11,609 nt of DNA from Methylocystaceae bacterium UBA5192. GTDB taxonomy: Bacteria > Pseudomonadota > Alphaproteobacteria > Rhizobiales > Beijerinckiaceae. Position 1 is the stretch's first letter. Each line of letters starts with the position of its first letter. The position numbers and the translations under genes are program-made. Below, piece after piece: positions 1 to 6,278 of this stretch. Below the pieces are notes generated by a model. The model did not search any database. It had not been told where the DNA came from and was given only the letters and a program-made list of their open reading frames with translations. The stretch covers positions 1 through 11,609 of the forward strand of contig DHWC01000110.1 in assembly GCA_002412985.1 (NCBI GenBank), read 5' to 3'.

Positions 1-114
1 CTATTCTCTGAGGCGGTAAAAAAAATTCTTGCAAGCGTAGAAGCCCCACCACCGCCCGGCGGCTCCATGGACATTGGCCAAACATTCAAATTTCATCAAT
101 CAGCGCCTGAATAA
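1..114 (+). CDS. C-terminal end of a possible TonB/TolA-type energy-transducer protein (partial)
   Basis: The frame is open from the first base to a TAA at 112-114, giving 37 residues of a protein that begins outside the window. The visible tail contains an alternating region (SEAVKKILASVEAPPPPGG) followed by a short beta-like stretch ending IGQTFKFH. A helix, then a PPPP run, then a final strand is the pattern at the end of many TonB C-terminal domains, where the last strand contacts the TonB box of outer-membrane receptors. This is a pattern match over a very short piece, so the family is tentative. It ends 45 bases before the next gene on the same strand, so the two may be co-transcribed; a TonB partner would fit the exported proteins that follow. 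Confidence 0.4.
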   Translation, partial: LFSEAVKKILASVEAPPPPGGSMDIGQTFKFHQSAPE

Positions 115-159
115 ATACCTACGCTGTGATGAACGATTAATCTTATTGGAGATAGTGCG

Positions 160-1416
160 ATGACCTATTGGCGTCTCTTCCTTTTCACTTTGCTTGCAAC
201 CATCTCAATCGCTCGGGCGCAAGAAGCGGCGCAGCCTAGCGTTAATGGAGGAGAAAGCCTGAATAAGCCGGCCATGGCGAAACACGCCCCGCCAGCGTGT
301 TCGGATCCAAAACCAGATTGCGCCATGACGATCTACCCAGCTTTTGATAAAAAGGGGCTTCTATGGGTTGCTTACTCTGTTGGCAAAACACTCTATGTCG
401 CATCGTCTCAGGATCAAGCAAAAACCTTTTCCGTGCCGACGACAATTATAACGCTCTCTGATGGGATTATTGACGCACACGGCGATGCGCGTCCTAAAAT
501 AATTCCTCTTAACGACAATTCACTATTGGTGAGCTACACGACGCGTCCTGATAAAATGATGATTGGAACAATATTTACCGCTAAATCGTCTGATAACGGC
601 AAGAAATTCTCGACGCCACAACCGATGCTGACGTCCGGAGGCCAGCGTTTCGACTCTTATGTTGTCACGCCAAAGGGGCGCATTTTTGCTGGATGGTTGG
701 ACAAGACGCATGCGGCGCAAGCAAAAGCTGAGGGCAAAGAATTTGCTGGTAGCGGCGTAGCCTTTGCCTGGTCAGATGATGGCGGCATGACGTTCAAAGG
801 CAAGAACATTCTGATGGACCACGCTTGCGAATGCTGTCGTATGTCTGCGGCGCTCGGACGAGATGGCCTGCCAGTTTTTGCTTGGAGGCAAATTTTTGAA
901 GGCGAAATTCGCGATCATTACGCTGCTAAGCTTTCCGCAAATGGCGTCAAACTAATTGGCGGTCGGGTGAGTAATGATGACTGGGCAATTAATAGCTGCC
1001 CACATCAAGGTCCTGCATTAGCTGTCGACACAAAGGGCGCGTGGCACATAGCTTGGTTCACTAAAGGTAAAAATAGACAAGGCCTTTTTTACGCGTTTAG
1101 CCGAGATGAAGGTAAAACATTCTCTACGCCAGAAAAGATCGGCGATGATGCGCATGCACCGGCCTTTGCCACTTTGCTTGCAACCAAAAAAGGACTCTAT
1201 CGCGCTTGGAAAGAATTTGATGGCGCACAAACAGTCATCCCGATACAGAAATCAAACGATGGCGGAAAAAGCTGGAGCGCGCCTGAGATTCTGGCCTCGA
1301 CAACAGAAGCCTCTGATCACCCCATTCTTGTCTCCTCAAAGGGGGATGTATTTCTTTCCTGGGGAACACATAAAGAAGGCTATCGTTTAATCCCCCTCCG
1401 TCTTGCAAAAAAGTAA
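160..1416 (+). CDS. Secreted sialidase-like (BNR/Asp-box) beta-propeller protein with CxCC motif
   Basis: This 418-residue protein has an N-terminal signal peptide (hydrophobic residues 5-18, likely cleavage after ARA at 18-20), so it should be periplasmic or secreted. At least five Asp-box-like motifs (S-x-D-x-G-x-T/S-F/W) lie near residues 83-90, 143-150, 205-212, 314-321 and 365-372, which mark successive blades of a sialidase-type beta-propeller. Nothing proves sialidase activity: no arginine triad can be assigned and the lineage gives no reason for sialic acid use. The mature chain has six cysteines: C47, C54, a CECC cluster at C223/C225/C226, and C280. They could form three disulfides or bind a metal. 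The start is ATG with GGAG at 148-151, eight bases upstream. A thioredoxin-like gene follows after 17 bases, consistent with redox care of these cysteines. The family call is firm; the function is unknown. Confidence 0.85.
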   Translation: MTYWRLFLFTLLATISIARAQEAAQPSVNGGESLNKPAMAKHAPPACSDPKPDCAMTIYPAFDKKGLLWVAYSVGKTLYVASSQDQAKTFSVPTTIITLSDGIIDAHGDARPKIIPLNDNSLLVSYTTRPDKMMIGTIFTAKSSDNGKKFSTPQPMLTSGGQRFDSYVVTPKGRIFAGWLDKTHAAQAKAEGKEFAGSGVAFAWSDDGGMTFKGKNILMDHACECCRMSAALGRDGLPVFAWRQIFEGEIRDHYAAKLSANGVKLIGGRVSNDDWAINSCPHQGPALAVDTKGAWHIAWFTKGKNRQGLFYAFSRDEGKTFSTPEKIGDDAHAPAFATLLATKKGLYRAWKEFDGAQTVIPIQKSNDGGKSWSAPEILASTTEASDHPILVSSKGDVFLSWGTHKEGYRLIPLRLAKK

Positions 1417-1433
1417 GGACGATTGAGATAAAA

Positions 1434-1940
1434 ATGCCACGCTCCTGTTCATTTCTTTATACGCTCAGCCTAACGCTGCTCAGCTTAATTTTATTGAGCG
1501 GCACTGGACTCAGCCTTGAGTTTAAGCCGTATGGGCGCGGCGATTTTGACCAGGTTGCACAATTACGAGAAAACCGCCCTCGTATCATTCACTATTGGTC
1601 TGTAACCTGCCCAGCCTGCATCGCAGAGCTCGGACAATGGACTAAATTTATTAATGAGCATCGGGATATTGATATTATTTTTATTAATACGGACGATGAT
1701 GAAGATCGCGAGCGCGCCGCCGCACGTCTAGAAAAGAATGGGCTTTCGCGGGCAACGCATTATGGTTTTTCCGATAGTTTTGTAGAAAAGCTCTACTATG
1801 AGGTAGATAAAAGCTGGCGAGGCGAACTGCCTTTCACGGTCTTAATCTCTACAAATGGGCCTCGCGTAAACGTAACTGGCGCTCTTGATGATCCGCATTT
1901 TGTTGCTTGGCTCAATCAACTCAATGGCGTGAAAAAATAA
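1434..1940 (+). CDS. TlpA-like exported thioredoxin-fold protein
   Basis: A 168-residue protein with a hydrophobic N-terminal segment (about residues 8-27) that acts as signal peptide or membrane anchor, so the thioredoxin domain should sit in the periplasm. The active site YWSVTCPAC (C59, C62) follows the first core strand, as in TlpA/ResA-type thiol-disulfide oxidoreductases (compare the usual FWATWCPPC). The later ELPFTVLI segment places P133 at the conserved cis-proline position. Known relatives reduce cysteines in cytochrome c or copper-site assembly proteins; the substrate here is unknown. The gene begins 17 bases after the propeller gene. No strong ribosome-binding site precedes the ATG (AGGA at 1416-1419 lies 14 bases away), so translation may be coupled to the upstream gene. 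The six-cysteine propeller protein is an obvious candidate client, by inference only. Confidence 0.8.
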   Translation: MPRSCSFLYTLSLTLLSLILLSGTGLSLEFKPYGRGDFDQVAQLRENRPRIIHYWSVTCPACIAELGQWTKFINEHRDIDIIFINTDDDEDRERAAARLEKNGLSRATHYGFSDSFVEKLYYEVDKSWRGELPFTVLISTNGPRVNVTGALDDPHFVAWLNQLNGVKK

Positions 1941-1951
1941 CTCACCTCAAA

Positions 1952-1988
1952 GTTCCCAGACGCTCAGGTCGACGGAACATGAATTTTT
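1952..1988 (+). terminator. Possible rho-independent terminator after the TlpA-like gene
   Basis: The arms GTTCC (1952-1956) and GGAAC (1974-1978) pair, with an inner GAC/GTC pairing (1959-1961 with 1968-1970). A run of five T follows at 1984-1988. The stem is short, has an internal loop, and the T-run begins five bases after the stem, so this is only a weak candidate. It lies just beyond the stop at 1940 and touches the end of the opposing gene, where a terminator would be expected. Confidence 0.3.
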
Positions 1989-2277
1989 AAGCGGCTTGAT
2001 TTTTGCGCGGCTTTAACATTTTTGAGTTCTGCGCCCCTACAGCCAGTCCGAGCACAATCAACAAATCCGCCGCCAGTAGCTTTGCCCCTAAGCGCAGCGC
2101 ATCCCGGATGTCTTTAATCAACATCTGACATAAATCTTCCTGAGCGCGGCCATAATTATTGCGATAGGAAAGATAGAGCACGTCATGGCGTCGCGCATGT
2201 TCAACCTGAGGGATCGCGCCCAATGCGCAATTCTTCATCAAATCGGCATATTGCTCCAAACAGCTCGAAGGCTTCAT
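1987..2277 (-). CDS. Small hypothetical protein (96 aa), function unknown
   Basis: I do not recognise this protein. It has 96 residues: a mixed, mildly charged N-terminal two-thirds with two cysteines near the start (C6, C17) and a third at about 50, then a C-terminal hydrophobic stretch (about residues 68-82, AADLLIVLGLAVGAQ) and a basic tail (KMLKPRKNQ). The hydrophobic stretch is short for a membrane span but could be an amphipathic or anchoring helix. The start is ATG with GGGG eight bases upstream on this strand. Codon choice resembles the neighbours, and no longer competing frame explains the region. A striking dyad and an FNR/FixK-like box lie 20-50 bases upstream, which supports a real, regulated gene. 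It reads in the same direction as the adenosyltransferase gene but is separated from it by 137 bases. It could still be a chance open frame. Confidence 0.5.
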   Translation of the reverse strand: MKPSSCLEQYADLMKNCALGAIPQVEHARRHDVLYLSYRNNYGRAQEDLCQMLIKDIRDALRLGAKLLAADLLIVLGLAVGAQNSKMLKPRKNQAA

Positions 2278-2296
2278 AGCGGCAACCCCTGTTTCT

Positions 2297-2317
2297 TCAA
2301 TAAGTTATACTTATTGA
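2297..2317. promoter_or_regulatory. 21-base perfect dyad, putative repressor operator
   Basis: The sequence reads TCAATAAGT-TAT-ACTTATTGA: 9-base arms that are exact reverse complements around a 3-base centre. It is AT-rich and lies 20 bases upstream of the start codon of the 96-residue minus-strand gene, where a promoter would be. It has no T-run and does not resemble a terminator. Size and symmetry suit a dimeric helix-turn-helix regulator (TetR, MarR or ArsR type), but the protein is unknown. Confidence 0.5.
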
Positions 2318-2327
2318 TGTCAGTCAA
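2314..2327 (-). promoter_or_regulatory. FNR/FixK-like binding box
   Basis: On the minus strand the site reads TTGAC-TGAC-ATCAA, nine of ten positions of the FNR/FixK consensus TTGAT-N4-ATCAA and fully consistent with TTGA-N6-TCAA. It overlaps the right edge of the 21-base dyad and precedes the 96-residue gene. The same TTGACT could instead serve as a -35 hexamer; the -10 candidate 17 bases on (CTTATT) is poor, as expected for an activator-dependent promoter. Chance occurrence cannot be excluded. Confidence 0.35.
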
Positions 2328-2414
2328 TTCTCGAGCGGAGCGAACCACTCGTAATTTCTACAGCAGGATTGGCGCCAGATAGGGCAGGGTTGGGCAAGCG
2401 GTAAAATACAGAAC

Positions 2415-2999
2415 TTAACGCGTCGCTCCCGGCTCCCACAAGACATCGCCGCGATCGCGGTTCACATAACGCGATGCAACGAAGAGAAAATCAGAAAGCC
2501 GATTGATATAAGCAAACGCGGTAGGAGATAATTCCTCTCCCTTTGTTTCACCAAGCGTGACCATCACGCGCTCTGCGCGCCGACAAATTGTCCGGGCTAC
2601 GTGCAAATGCGCCGCCGCTGGCATGCCACCAGGCAAAACAAATGATTTCAACGATGATAATTCACTATTGAGAAGATCAATATCTTTTTCAACATGCTCT
2701 ACTTGCGATGGCGTAATAACCAGACGCATCTTTGGATCTATCGGCTTTTTTGCATCTATCGGCGTTGCTAATTCAGCGCCAAGATCAAATAATTCATTTT
2801 GAATGCGCGCAAGCATCTCATCTAGCGCAGCGTCCCGCGCTTCTATCGCTAAACGCGCAACGCCGATCGCTGCATTGGTCTCATCAATAACTCCGAAGGC
2901 CTCGACGCGAATATCGTCTTTTCGTCGACGCGCGCCTGTCGCGAGAGAAGTATCTCCGCCATCTCCGCCACGCGTGTATATTTTGTCCAGCTTAACCAT
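2415..2999 (-). CDS. pduO: PduO-type ATP:cob(I)alamin adenosyltransferase
   Basis: This enzyme transfers the 5'-deoxyadenosyl group of ATP to cob(I)alamin, giving adenosylcobalamin in the cytoplasm. The 194-residue protein shows the family pattern: the ATP-binding N-terminus YTRGGDGGDTSL (residues 8-19), RVEAFGVIDETNAAIG (31-46), QNELFDLGAELA (67-78), LPGG (122-125), RTICRRAER (136-144) and the final NRLSDFLFVASRYVNR (166-181). I start it at the ATG at 2999, not the earlier ATG at 3029: MVKLDKIYTR is the usual beginning, AAAGGA lies upstream of it, and the longer form would overlap the preceding gene and lacks a ribosome-binding site. It begins 4 bases after the HIG1 gene's stop, so the two are co-transcribed. 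Adenosylcobalamin would serve mutases such as those of the ethylmalonyl-CoA pathway, a plausible need in an alphaproteobacterial methylotroph. Confidence 0.93.
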   Translation of the reverse strand: MVKLDKIYTRGGDGGDTSLATGARRRKDDIRVEAFGVIDETNAAIGVARLAIEARDAALDEMLARIQNELFDLGAELATPIDAKKPIDPKMRLVITPSQVEHVEKDIDLLNSELSSLKSFVLPGGMPAAAHLHVARTICRRAERVMVTLGETKGEELSPTAFAYINRLSDFLFVASRYVNRDRGDVLWEPGATR

Positions 3000-3003
3000 C
3001 TTA

Positions 3004-3195
3004 TCAGCGTCCTTTGGCGTAAATGACAATCATCGCCACGATAAGCGCTACAAATTGCAAACCGACCCGCCAACGCATCAGGATTTGTGAGCGATTAGCA
3101 TCGCCGCGACGGAACATATTATAAAATCCGGCAATGAGCACTAATGCAACCGCACCCACGGCAAAGCCAACAAGAAGATTGAACACAAGCGTCAT
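3004..3195 (-). CDS. HIG1-domain twin transmembrane protein
   Basis: A 63-residue membrane protein with two predicted spans (about residues 5-27 and 45-60) joined by a basic loop. The loop NMFRRGDANRSQILMRWRVG (residues 26-45) carries the family features of the HIG1 (hypoxia-induced gene) domain: a GD pair, then S/Q and the MRWRVGLQ segment entering the second span. Mitochondrial relatives (Rcf1, HIGD) associate with cytochrome c oxidase and respiratory supercomplexes; the bacterial form is less well understood and a similar role is inference. The ATG has a GGATGAGG ribosome-binding region just upstream. It sits between the DUF4175 gene (56 bases upstream) and the adenosyltransferase gene (4 bases downstream), all in one direction. 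Confidence 0.85.
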   Translation of the reverse strand: MTLVFNLLVGFAVGAVALVLIAGFYNMFRRGDANRSQILMRWRVGLQFVALIVAMIVIYAKGR

Positions 3196-3251
3196 AATGC
3201 CTCATCCGTCTGAGCACTCGCTGTAAGGAAGCTCACCACAGAGCGCAAGTC

Positions 3252-5642
3252 TTACGGCTTTAACAAGCGCTGAAGATATTCGAGCTCCTCTACGGGTCGC
3301 TCTGGCTGACCTAACCGTCGCCTCAGTTCTTCCTGGAGTTGATGCGCCCGTTGAGCAGGCGGCAACCCAAGCGGATCATATTTATCTTTTGTGAAACGCT
3401 GTCCGCCAGAGGTGCGGCCTAAAGGGTCGCGCCCCATTCCTTGACGCTGTCGACCCGTCCTCCCGCCCGGCGCGCCGCCTTCTTGTTGTGCGCGCAATTT
3501 TTCTGAAAGAGCATCCGCTGTTTCCCGCAATGCCTCTAACGTCTCTTGTTGAGAGTCTAGCGCGCGCTCTAAATCCTCATCCTTCGGTCCGAGCGCATCT
3601 TCTGCTTGTTTCATAGACTTGCGGGCTTTTTCTAGCTCACTTGCGCTCTCTGGATTATCATTACGCCAGTTATCTTGCGCACGCTCTAAACGTTTACGCA
3701 ATTCCTCCTGTCGCTGACGAATTGACTCCTGGCGTTGATTTTTCTGACGACTTTTTTCTCCTTCCTCTTGCTGACGCTTCAGGCCCCCTGTCTCTCGAGC
3801 CGTCTCAAGCGTCTCATCTCGAAGCGCTTGCTCGTCGCGGGATAATTGATCCAATTCGTTTAACTGTTTGGCGGCATTCTGCTGCCCAGAGCCCTCAGCA
3901 TCCTCGCCGGCTGACGCTTGAAGGTTTTCCATCATATCTTGCAATTCAGAGAGGAGTTTTTCTGCTTCCGCGCCATCGCCGGATTTTAAAGCATCCTGTA
4001 TATTTTCCAGTAAATTCTCTATTTGCTGCTTAGTGATCGGCTCATTTTCATCCGTTGGGGCTTGAGATGAATCACTCCTCTCAGAGTCCGCGGAGAGCTC
4101 ATTCATAAAATTATCCAGCGCACGACTTAATTCTTGCAAACGCTGAGAAAGCGCATTGTCGTCTTCATGATTTCGGATCGCCTCTCGAAGCAATTTTTCA
4201 CTTGCGCGCAAGTCTTTTTCCGCCTGGGCGCTTTTGCCTGCTTCAACATCCAAGGCGATCACCCAAAGCAGATCAACAACGTTGCGTAATTCATCGTCGC
4301 TTCGCTTTCCATCTAGACTGTTACGCGCAGTGCGTAAGCCTAAGTAAATCGGGGCTGAGATTTCAAAAATATCTGGCGCTAGCGCCAGAGAATCTAGCGC
4401 TCGCGCCACAGTGACGCGCATCTCCGGGTGAAGCGCAAGATTGCGTCTTTGTTCAATCAATGACCGCGCAAGCGGTTTTTTGAACAAGCGTTGAGGCAAT
4501 ATAACATTAATTGTTTTTGAGACGCCAATATTCTCCCCGGCATCTTTAGCGATCAGACGCACATCAAGCGGCGTGCCGGCAAAAGGACTTTCGGAAAGAT
4601 CTATTGTTGCTTGTAACGGCTCATTATTTTTACCCGCCATAGAATTGACTAAAGCTGCGCGCGGCGCATCATAAAGCGCTTTACTGTTATGCGCTCTCAT
4701 GCTGAAGGCGGCCTCTACACTAACGACCCCATAATCATCGTCCGCCGTATACTCAATTATCATCGATCCTGAGGCATTCTGTTGAACAGCCCCTAGAAGA
4801 GTAACAATTGGAGGCTGATCGACGATCGGCGTAATTTCATATGTACGGCCGTCTGCAAGCGTGAAATGCGCGAGATTACTGAGCTTATAAATCGGTTTCT
4901 GATCAATCTGCGCCGATCCATCAGGATCAGCCAACATGACAAAACCATCCTCAACAGCTACCTGCGCCGTGTCAGGACTCAAGCGTAAAATAGAATTCAT
5001 TGGCACTGACATGGCGCTACTTTGCGATGGCAGCATCAACGCTGGACGCAGCGTATAGGCCGGTGGATCAAACCAAGCCTCAACCCTGTCACCAGCGCGG
5101 AAGCTATCTGCCAAGCGCCAATCAAAAGCAGCCATTAACCTTGAGCCCTTTTCATCACCCGCTACAAAAGCCGCCGCACTGGCGCAGACCAACGCGAACG
5201 CACGCAAAGCGAATGGATCAAAACGCGGCAAATCCGTCTTTGGCCACGCAACAGGCATGCGCTCAAGCGCGCTGTGTAATTTTGCTTGATGCAGCGCCCA
5301 AAATGTTGGTGTTTTTGGGTCGGCCTCTGCGTTGGCCAGACGATCTTGCAAGGATTGAGCGGGGAACAGACCTGTAGGCGCCTCAGAGTCGAGACGCTTG
5401 ATCGCGGCGCGTTGCGTTGGAAGACCTTGAACGATTTCTCGCACAATAAGAAACAAGGCCGCGAATAAAAAAAGGGCTTCTCCAAGAATTCGCAAGCCTA
5501 ATGGCGCAATACGCCAAAGGTCTAGCCACGTTACAGCAAGAAAAAAAAGTGCAAGAGTCAGCAGCCCAGCGCATAAGCGCAGCACGCGCTCAATGAGCAT
5601 AATCAGCGAATATCGGCGTAATAGCTGCTCTAAGCGACTCAT
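3252..5642 (-). CDS. DUF4175 / TIGR02302 family membrane protein
   Basis: A 796-residue protein of the alphaproteobacterial TIGR02302/DUF4175 family, whose biochemical role is not established. Two membrane spans lie near residues 21-41 and 50-70 and a third hydrophobic helix near 143-161. A largely beta region (about 170-390) probably faces the periplasm. A long, highly charged Q/E/R-rich stretch with coiled-coil character follows (about 480-740). The end matches the family's conserved tail: a DPLGR segment, then EELRRRLGQPERPVEELEYL close to the stop. Length is in or slightly below the usual range. The start is ATG with a clear AAGGAG (complement of 5647-5652) upstream. It heads the minus-strand run that continues with the HIG1 and adenosyltransferase genes. 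An envelope or cell-shape role has been suggested by context elsewhere, but nothing here proves one. Confidence 0.88.
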   Translation of the reverse strand: MSRLEQLLRRYSLIMLIERVLRLCAGLLTLALFFLAVTWLDLWRIAPLGLRILGEALFLFAALFLIVREIVQGLPTQRAAIKRLDSEAPTGLFPAQSLQDRLANAEADPKTPTFWALHQAKLHSALERMPVAWPKTDLPRFDPFALRAFALVCASAAAFVAGDEKGSRLMAAFDWRLADSFRAGDRVEAWFDPPAYTLRPALMLPSQSSAMSVPMNSILRLSPDTAQVAVEDGFVMLADPDGSAQIDQKPIYKLSNLAHFTLADGRTYEITPIVDQPPIVTLLGAVQQNASGSMIIEYTADDDYGVVSVEAAFSMRAHNSKALYDAPRAALVNSMAGKNNEPLQATIDLSESPFAGTPLDVRLIAKDAGENIGVSKTINVILPQRLFKKPLARSLIEQRRNLALHPEMRVTVARALDSLALAPDIFEISAPIYLGLRTARNSLDGKRSDDELRNVVDLLWVIALDVEAGKSAQAEKDLRASEKLLREAIRNHEDDNALSQRLQELSRALDNFMNELSADSERSDSSQAPTDENEPITKQQIENLLENIQDALKSGDGAEAEKLLSELQDMMENLQASAGEDAEGSGQQNAAKQLNELDQLSRDEQALRDETLETARETGGLKRQQEEGEKSRQKNQRQESIRQRQEELRKRLERAQDNWRNDNPESASELEKARKSMKQAEDALGPKDEDLERALDSQQETLEALRETADALSEKLRAQQEGGAPGGRTGRQRQGMGRDPLGRTSGGQRFTKDKYDPLGLPPAQRAHQLQEELRRRLGQPERPVEELEYLQRLLKP
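4372..4389. repeat. 18-base perfect palindrome inside the DUF4175 gene
   Basis: TCTGGCGCT followed directly by AGCGCCAGA: two 9-base arms with no spacer. It lies in coding sequence (minus strand SLALAPDI), where the repeated LA and AP codons help create it. A related, imperfect GCGCTCGCGCC stretch follows within 20 bases. It may be a protein-binding site or a consequence of codon choice. Confidence 0.5.
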
Positions 5643-5834
5643 CTTTCTCCTTGATGATTGTAATGAGAGACGCGTAAACTTCTTCCCGCTTCCACCCTAT
5701 CATTGACTTAAGAGTGTAGTATCTTTCTTAAGATCACGATCCTTTAACACCCTAATGACCAGAGCCGCACCCTGACCCTCGCTAAAAAACAATCCCAGGA
5801 CACTTTCTCTCCACCAATATCAGATCTCCGCCTC
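5643..5834. promoter_or_regulatory. Divergent intergenic region with inverted repeat 5707-5713 / 5726-5732
   Basis: This 192-base gap separates the divergently read DUF4175 gene and the hypothetical gene starting at 5835, so it must hold both start signals. The arms CTTAAGA (5707-5713) and TCTTAAG (5726-5732) are inverted copies separated by 12 bases. A TTGACT at 5703-5708 could be a -35 element for the plus strand, but no convincing -10 follows at 16-18 bases. On the minus strand only the ribosome-binding site AAGGAG (5652-5647) is clear. The rest shows nothing I can assign. Confidence 0.3.
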
Positions 5835-6278
5835 TTGCCCGCTCAAGTAGCGGCAATACGCAACAAGATCCTCTGGGCGCTTGAAAAAAATGATTTAGAA
5901 GCCTTACGCATCCCCATTGATTGGAACGAGATGCGGCCGCTCTTTGCTAAAAGCGGCTCCTTCAGGGCTGGAACGGATCCAATTGAAATTCTTAAAGCTC
6001 AATCTTTTGATACAAAGGGTTATGAGATTTTACGGATCTTAAAAAACATTCTCTCTCAACCTTATATCAAAATCACCCGCGGACCCATCACGCTTTTTGA
6101 ATGGCCTGCTTTTGCGCGGCGCAGCCTAACGCCTACTACTGAGAAAGAACTCCTTGAACAATGGTCCTGCGTGCGCTTTGCCGATTTAAAAGAATCTAAC
6201 AGGCTCGGTCGACCACGCATCATGCGGATTGGCATCGCTGCCGATGGAGTTTGGCATTATTTCTGGAGTGAAGATTAA
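5835..6278 (+). CDS. Conserved-looking hypothetical protein (147 aa), start uncertain
   Basis: I cannot name a function. The protein looks like a single small soluble domain: an N-terminal helix (QVAAIRNKILWALEKNDLEA), the strongly patterned LRIPIDWNEMRPLF (residues 24-37), an ILKAQSFDTKGYEIL helix, YIKITRGPITLFEWPAF (about 76-92), and a tail with CVRFADLKES and DGVWHYFWSED. It recalls uncharacterised rhizobial proteins that are usually secreted, from memory only. The only usable start is a TTG at 5835 with no ribosome-binding site. The same frame stays open back to 5748 with residues that look alignable (PPISDLRLLP) but offers only CTG, and no signal peptide is visible in any upstream frame. 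The gene may have lost its export signal or be decaying at its 5' end. Its stop overlaps that of the convergent dihydroorotase-like gene. Confidence 0.65.
   Translation: MPAQVAAIRNKILWALEKNDLEALRIPIDWNEMRPLFAKSGSFRAGTDPIEILKAQSFDTKGYEILRILKNILSQPYIKITRGPITLFEWPAFARRSLTPTTEKELLEQWSCVRFADLKESNRLGRPRIMRIGIAADGVWHYFWSED

Noticed and set aside
2332..2351. Stem CGAGCGG/CCACTCG followed by TAATTT
   Set aside because: It has a central mismatch, a weak T stretch and no gene ending nearby on the plus strand, so I do not call a terminator.
2185..2382. 65-codon plus-strand frame overlapping the 96-residue gene
   Set aside because: It runs through the dyad and the FNR-like box and has no convincing product; the minus-strand frame is better supported.
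3000..3029. Longer start for the adenosyltransferase (ATG at 3029)
   Set aside because: It would overlap the HIG1 gene, has no ribosome-binding site, and adds residues before the usual MVKLDKIYTR beginning.
3641..4033. Open frame of 130 codons on the plus strand
   Set aside because: It lies antisense to the Q/E/R-rich part of the DUF4175 gene, whose skewed codons keep the opposite strand free of stops. It has no family features or ribosome-binding site.
5000..5377. Open frame of 125 codons on the plus strand
   Set aside because: Antisense shadow of the N-terminal half of the DUF4175 gene; the product has no recognisable domain.
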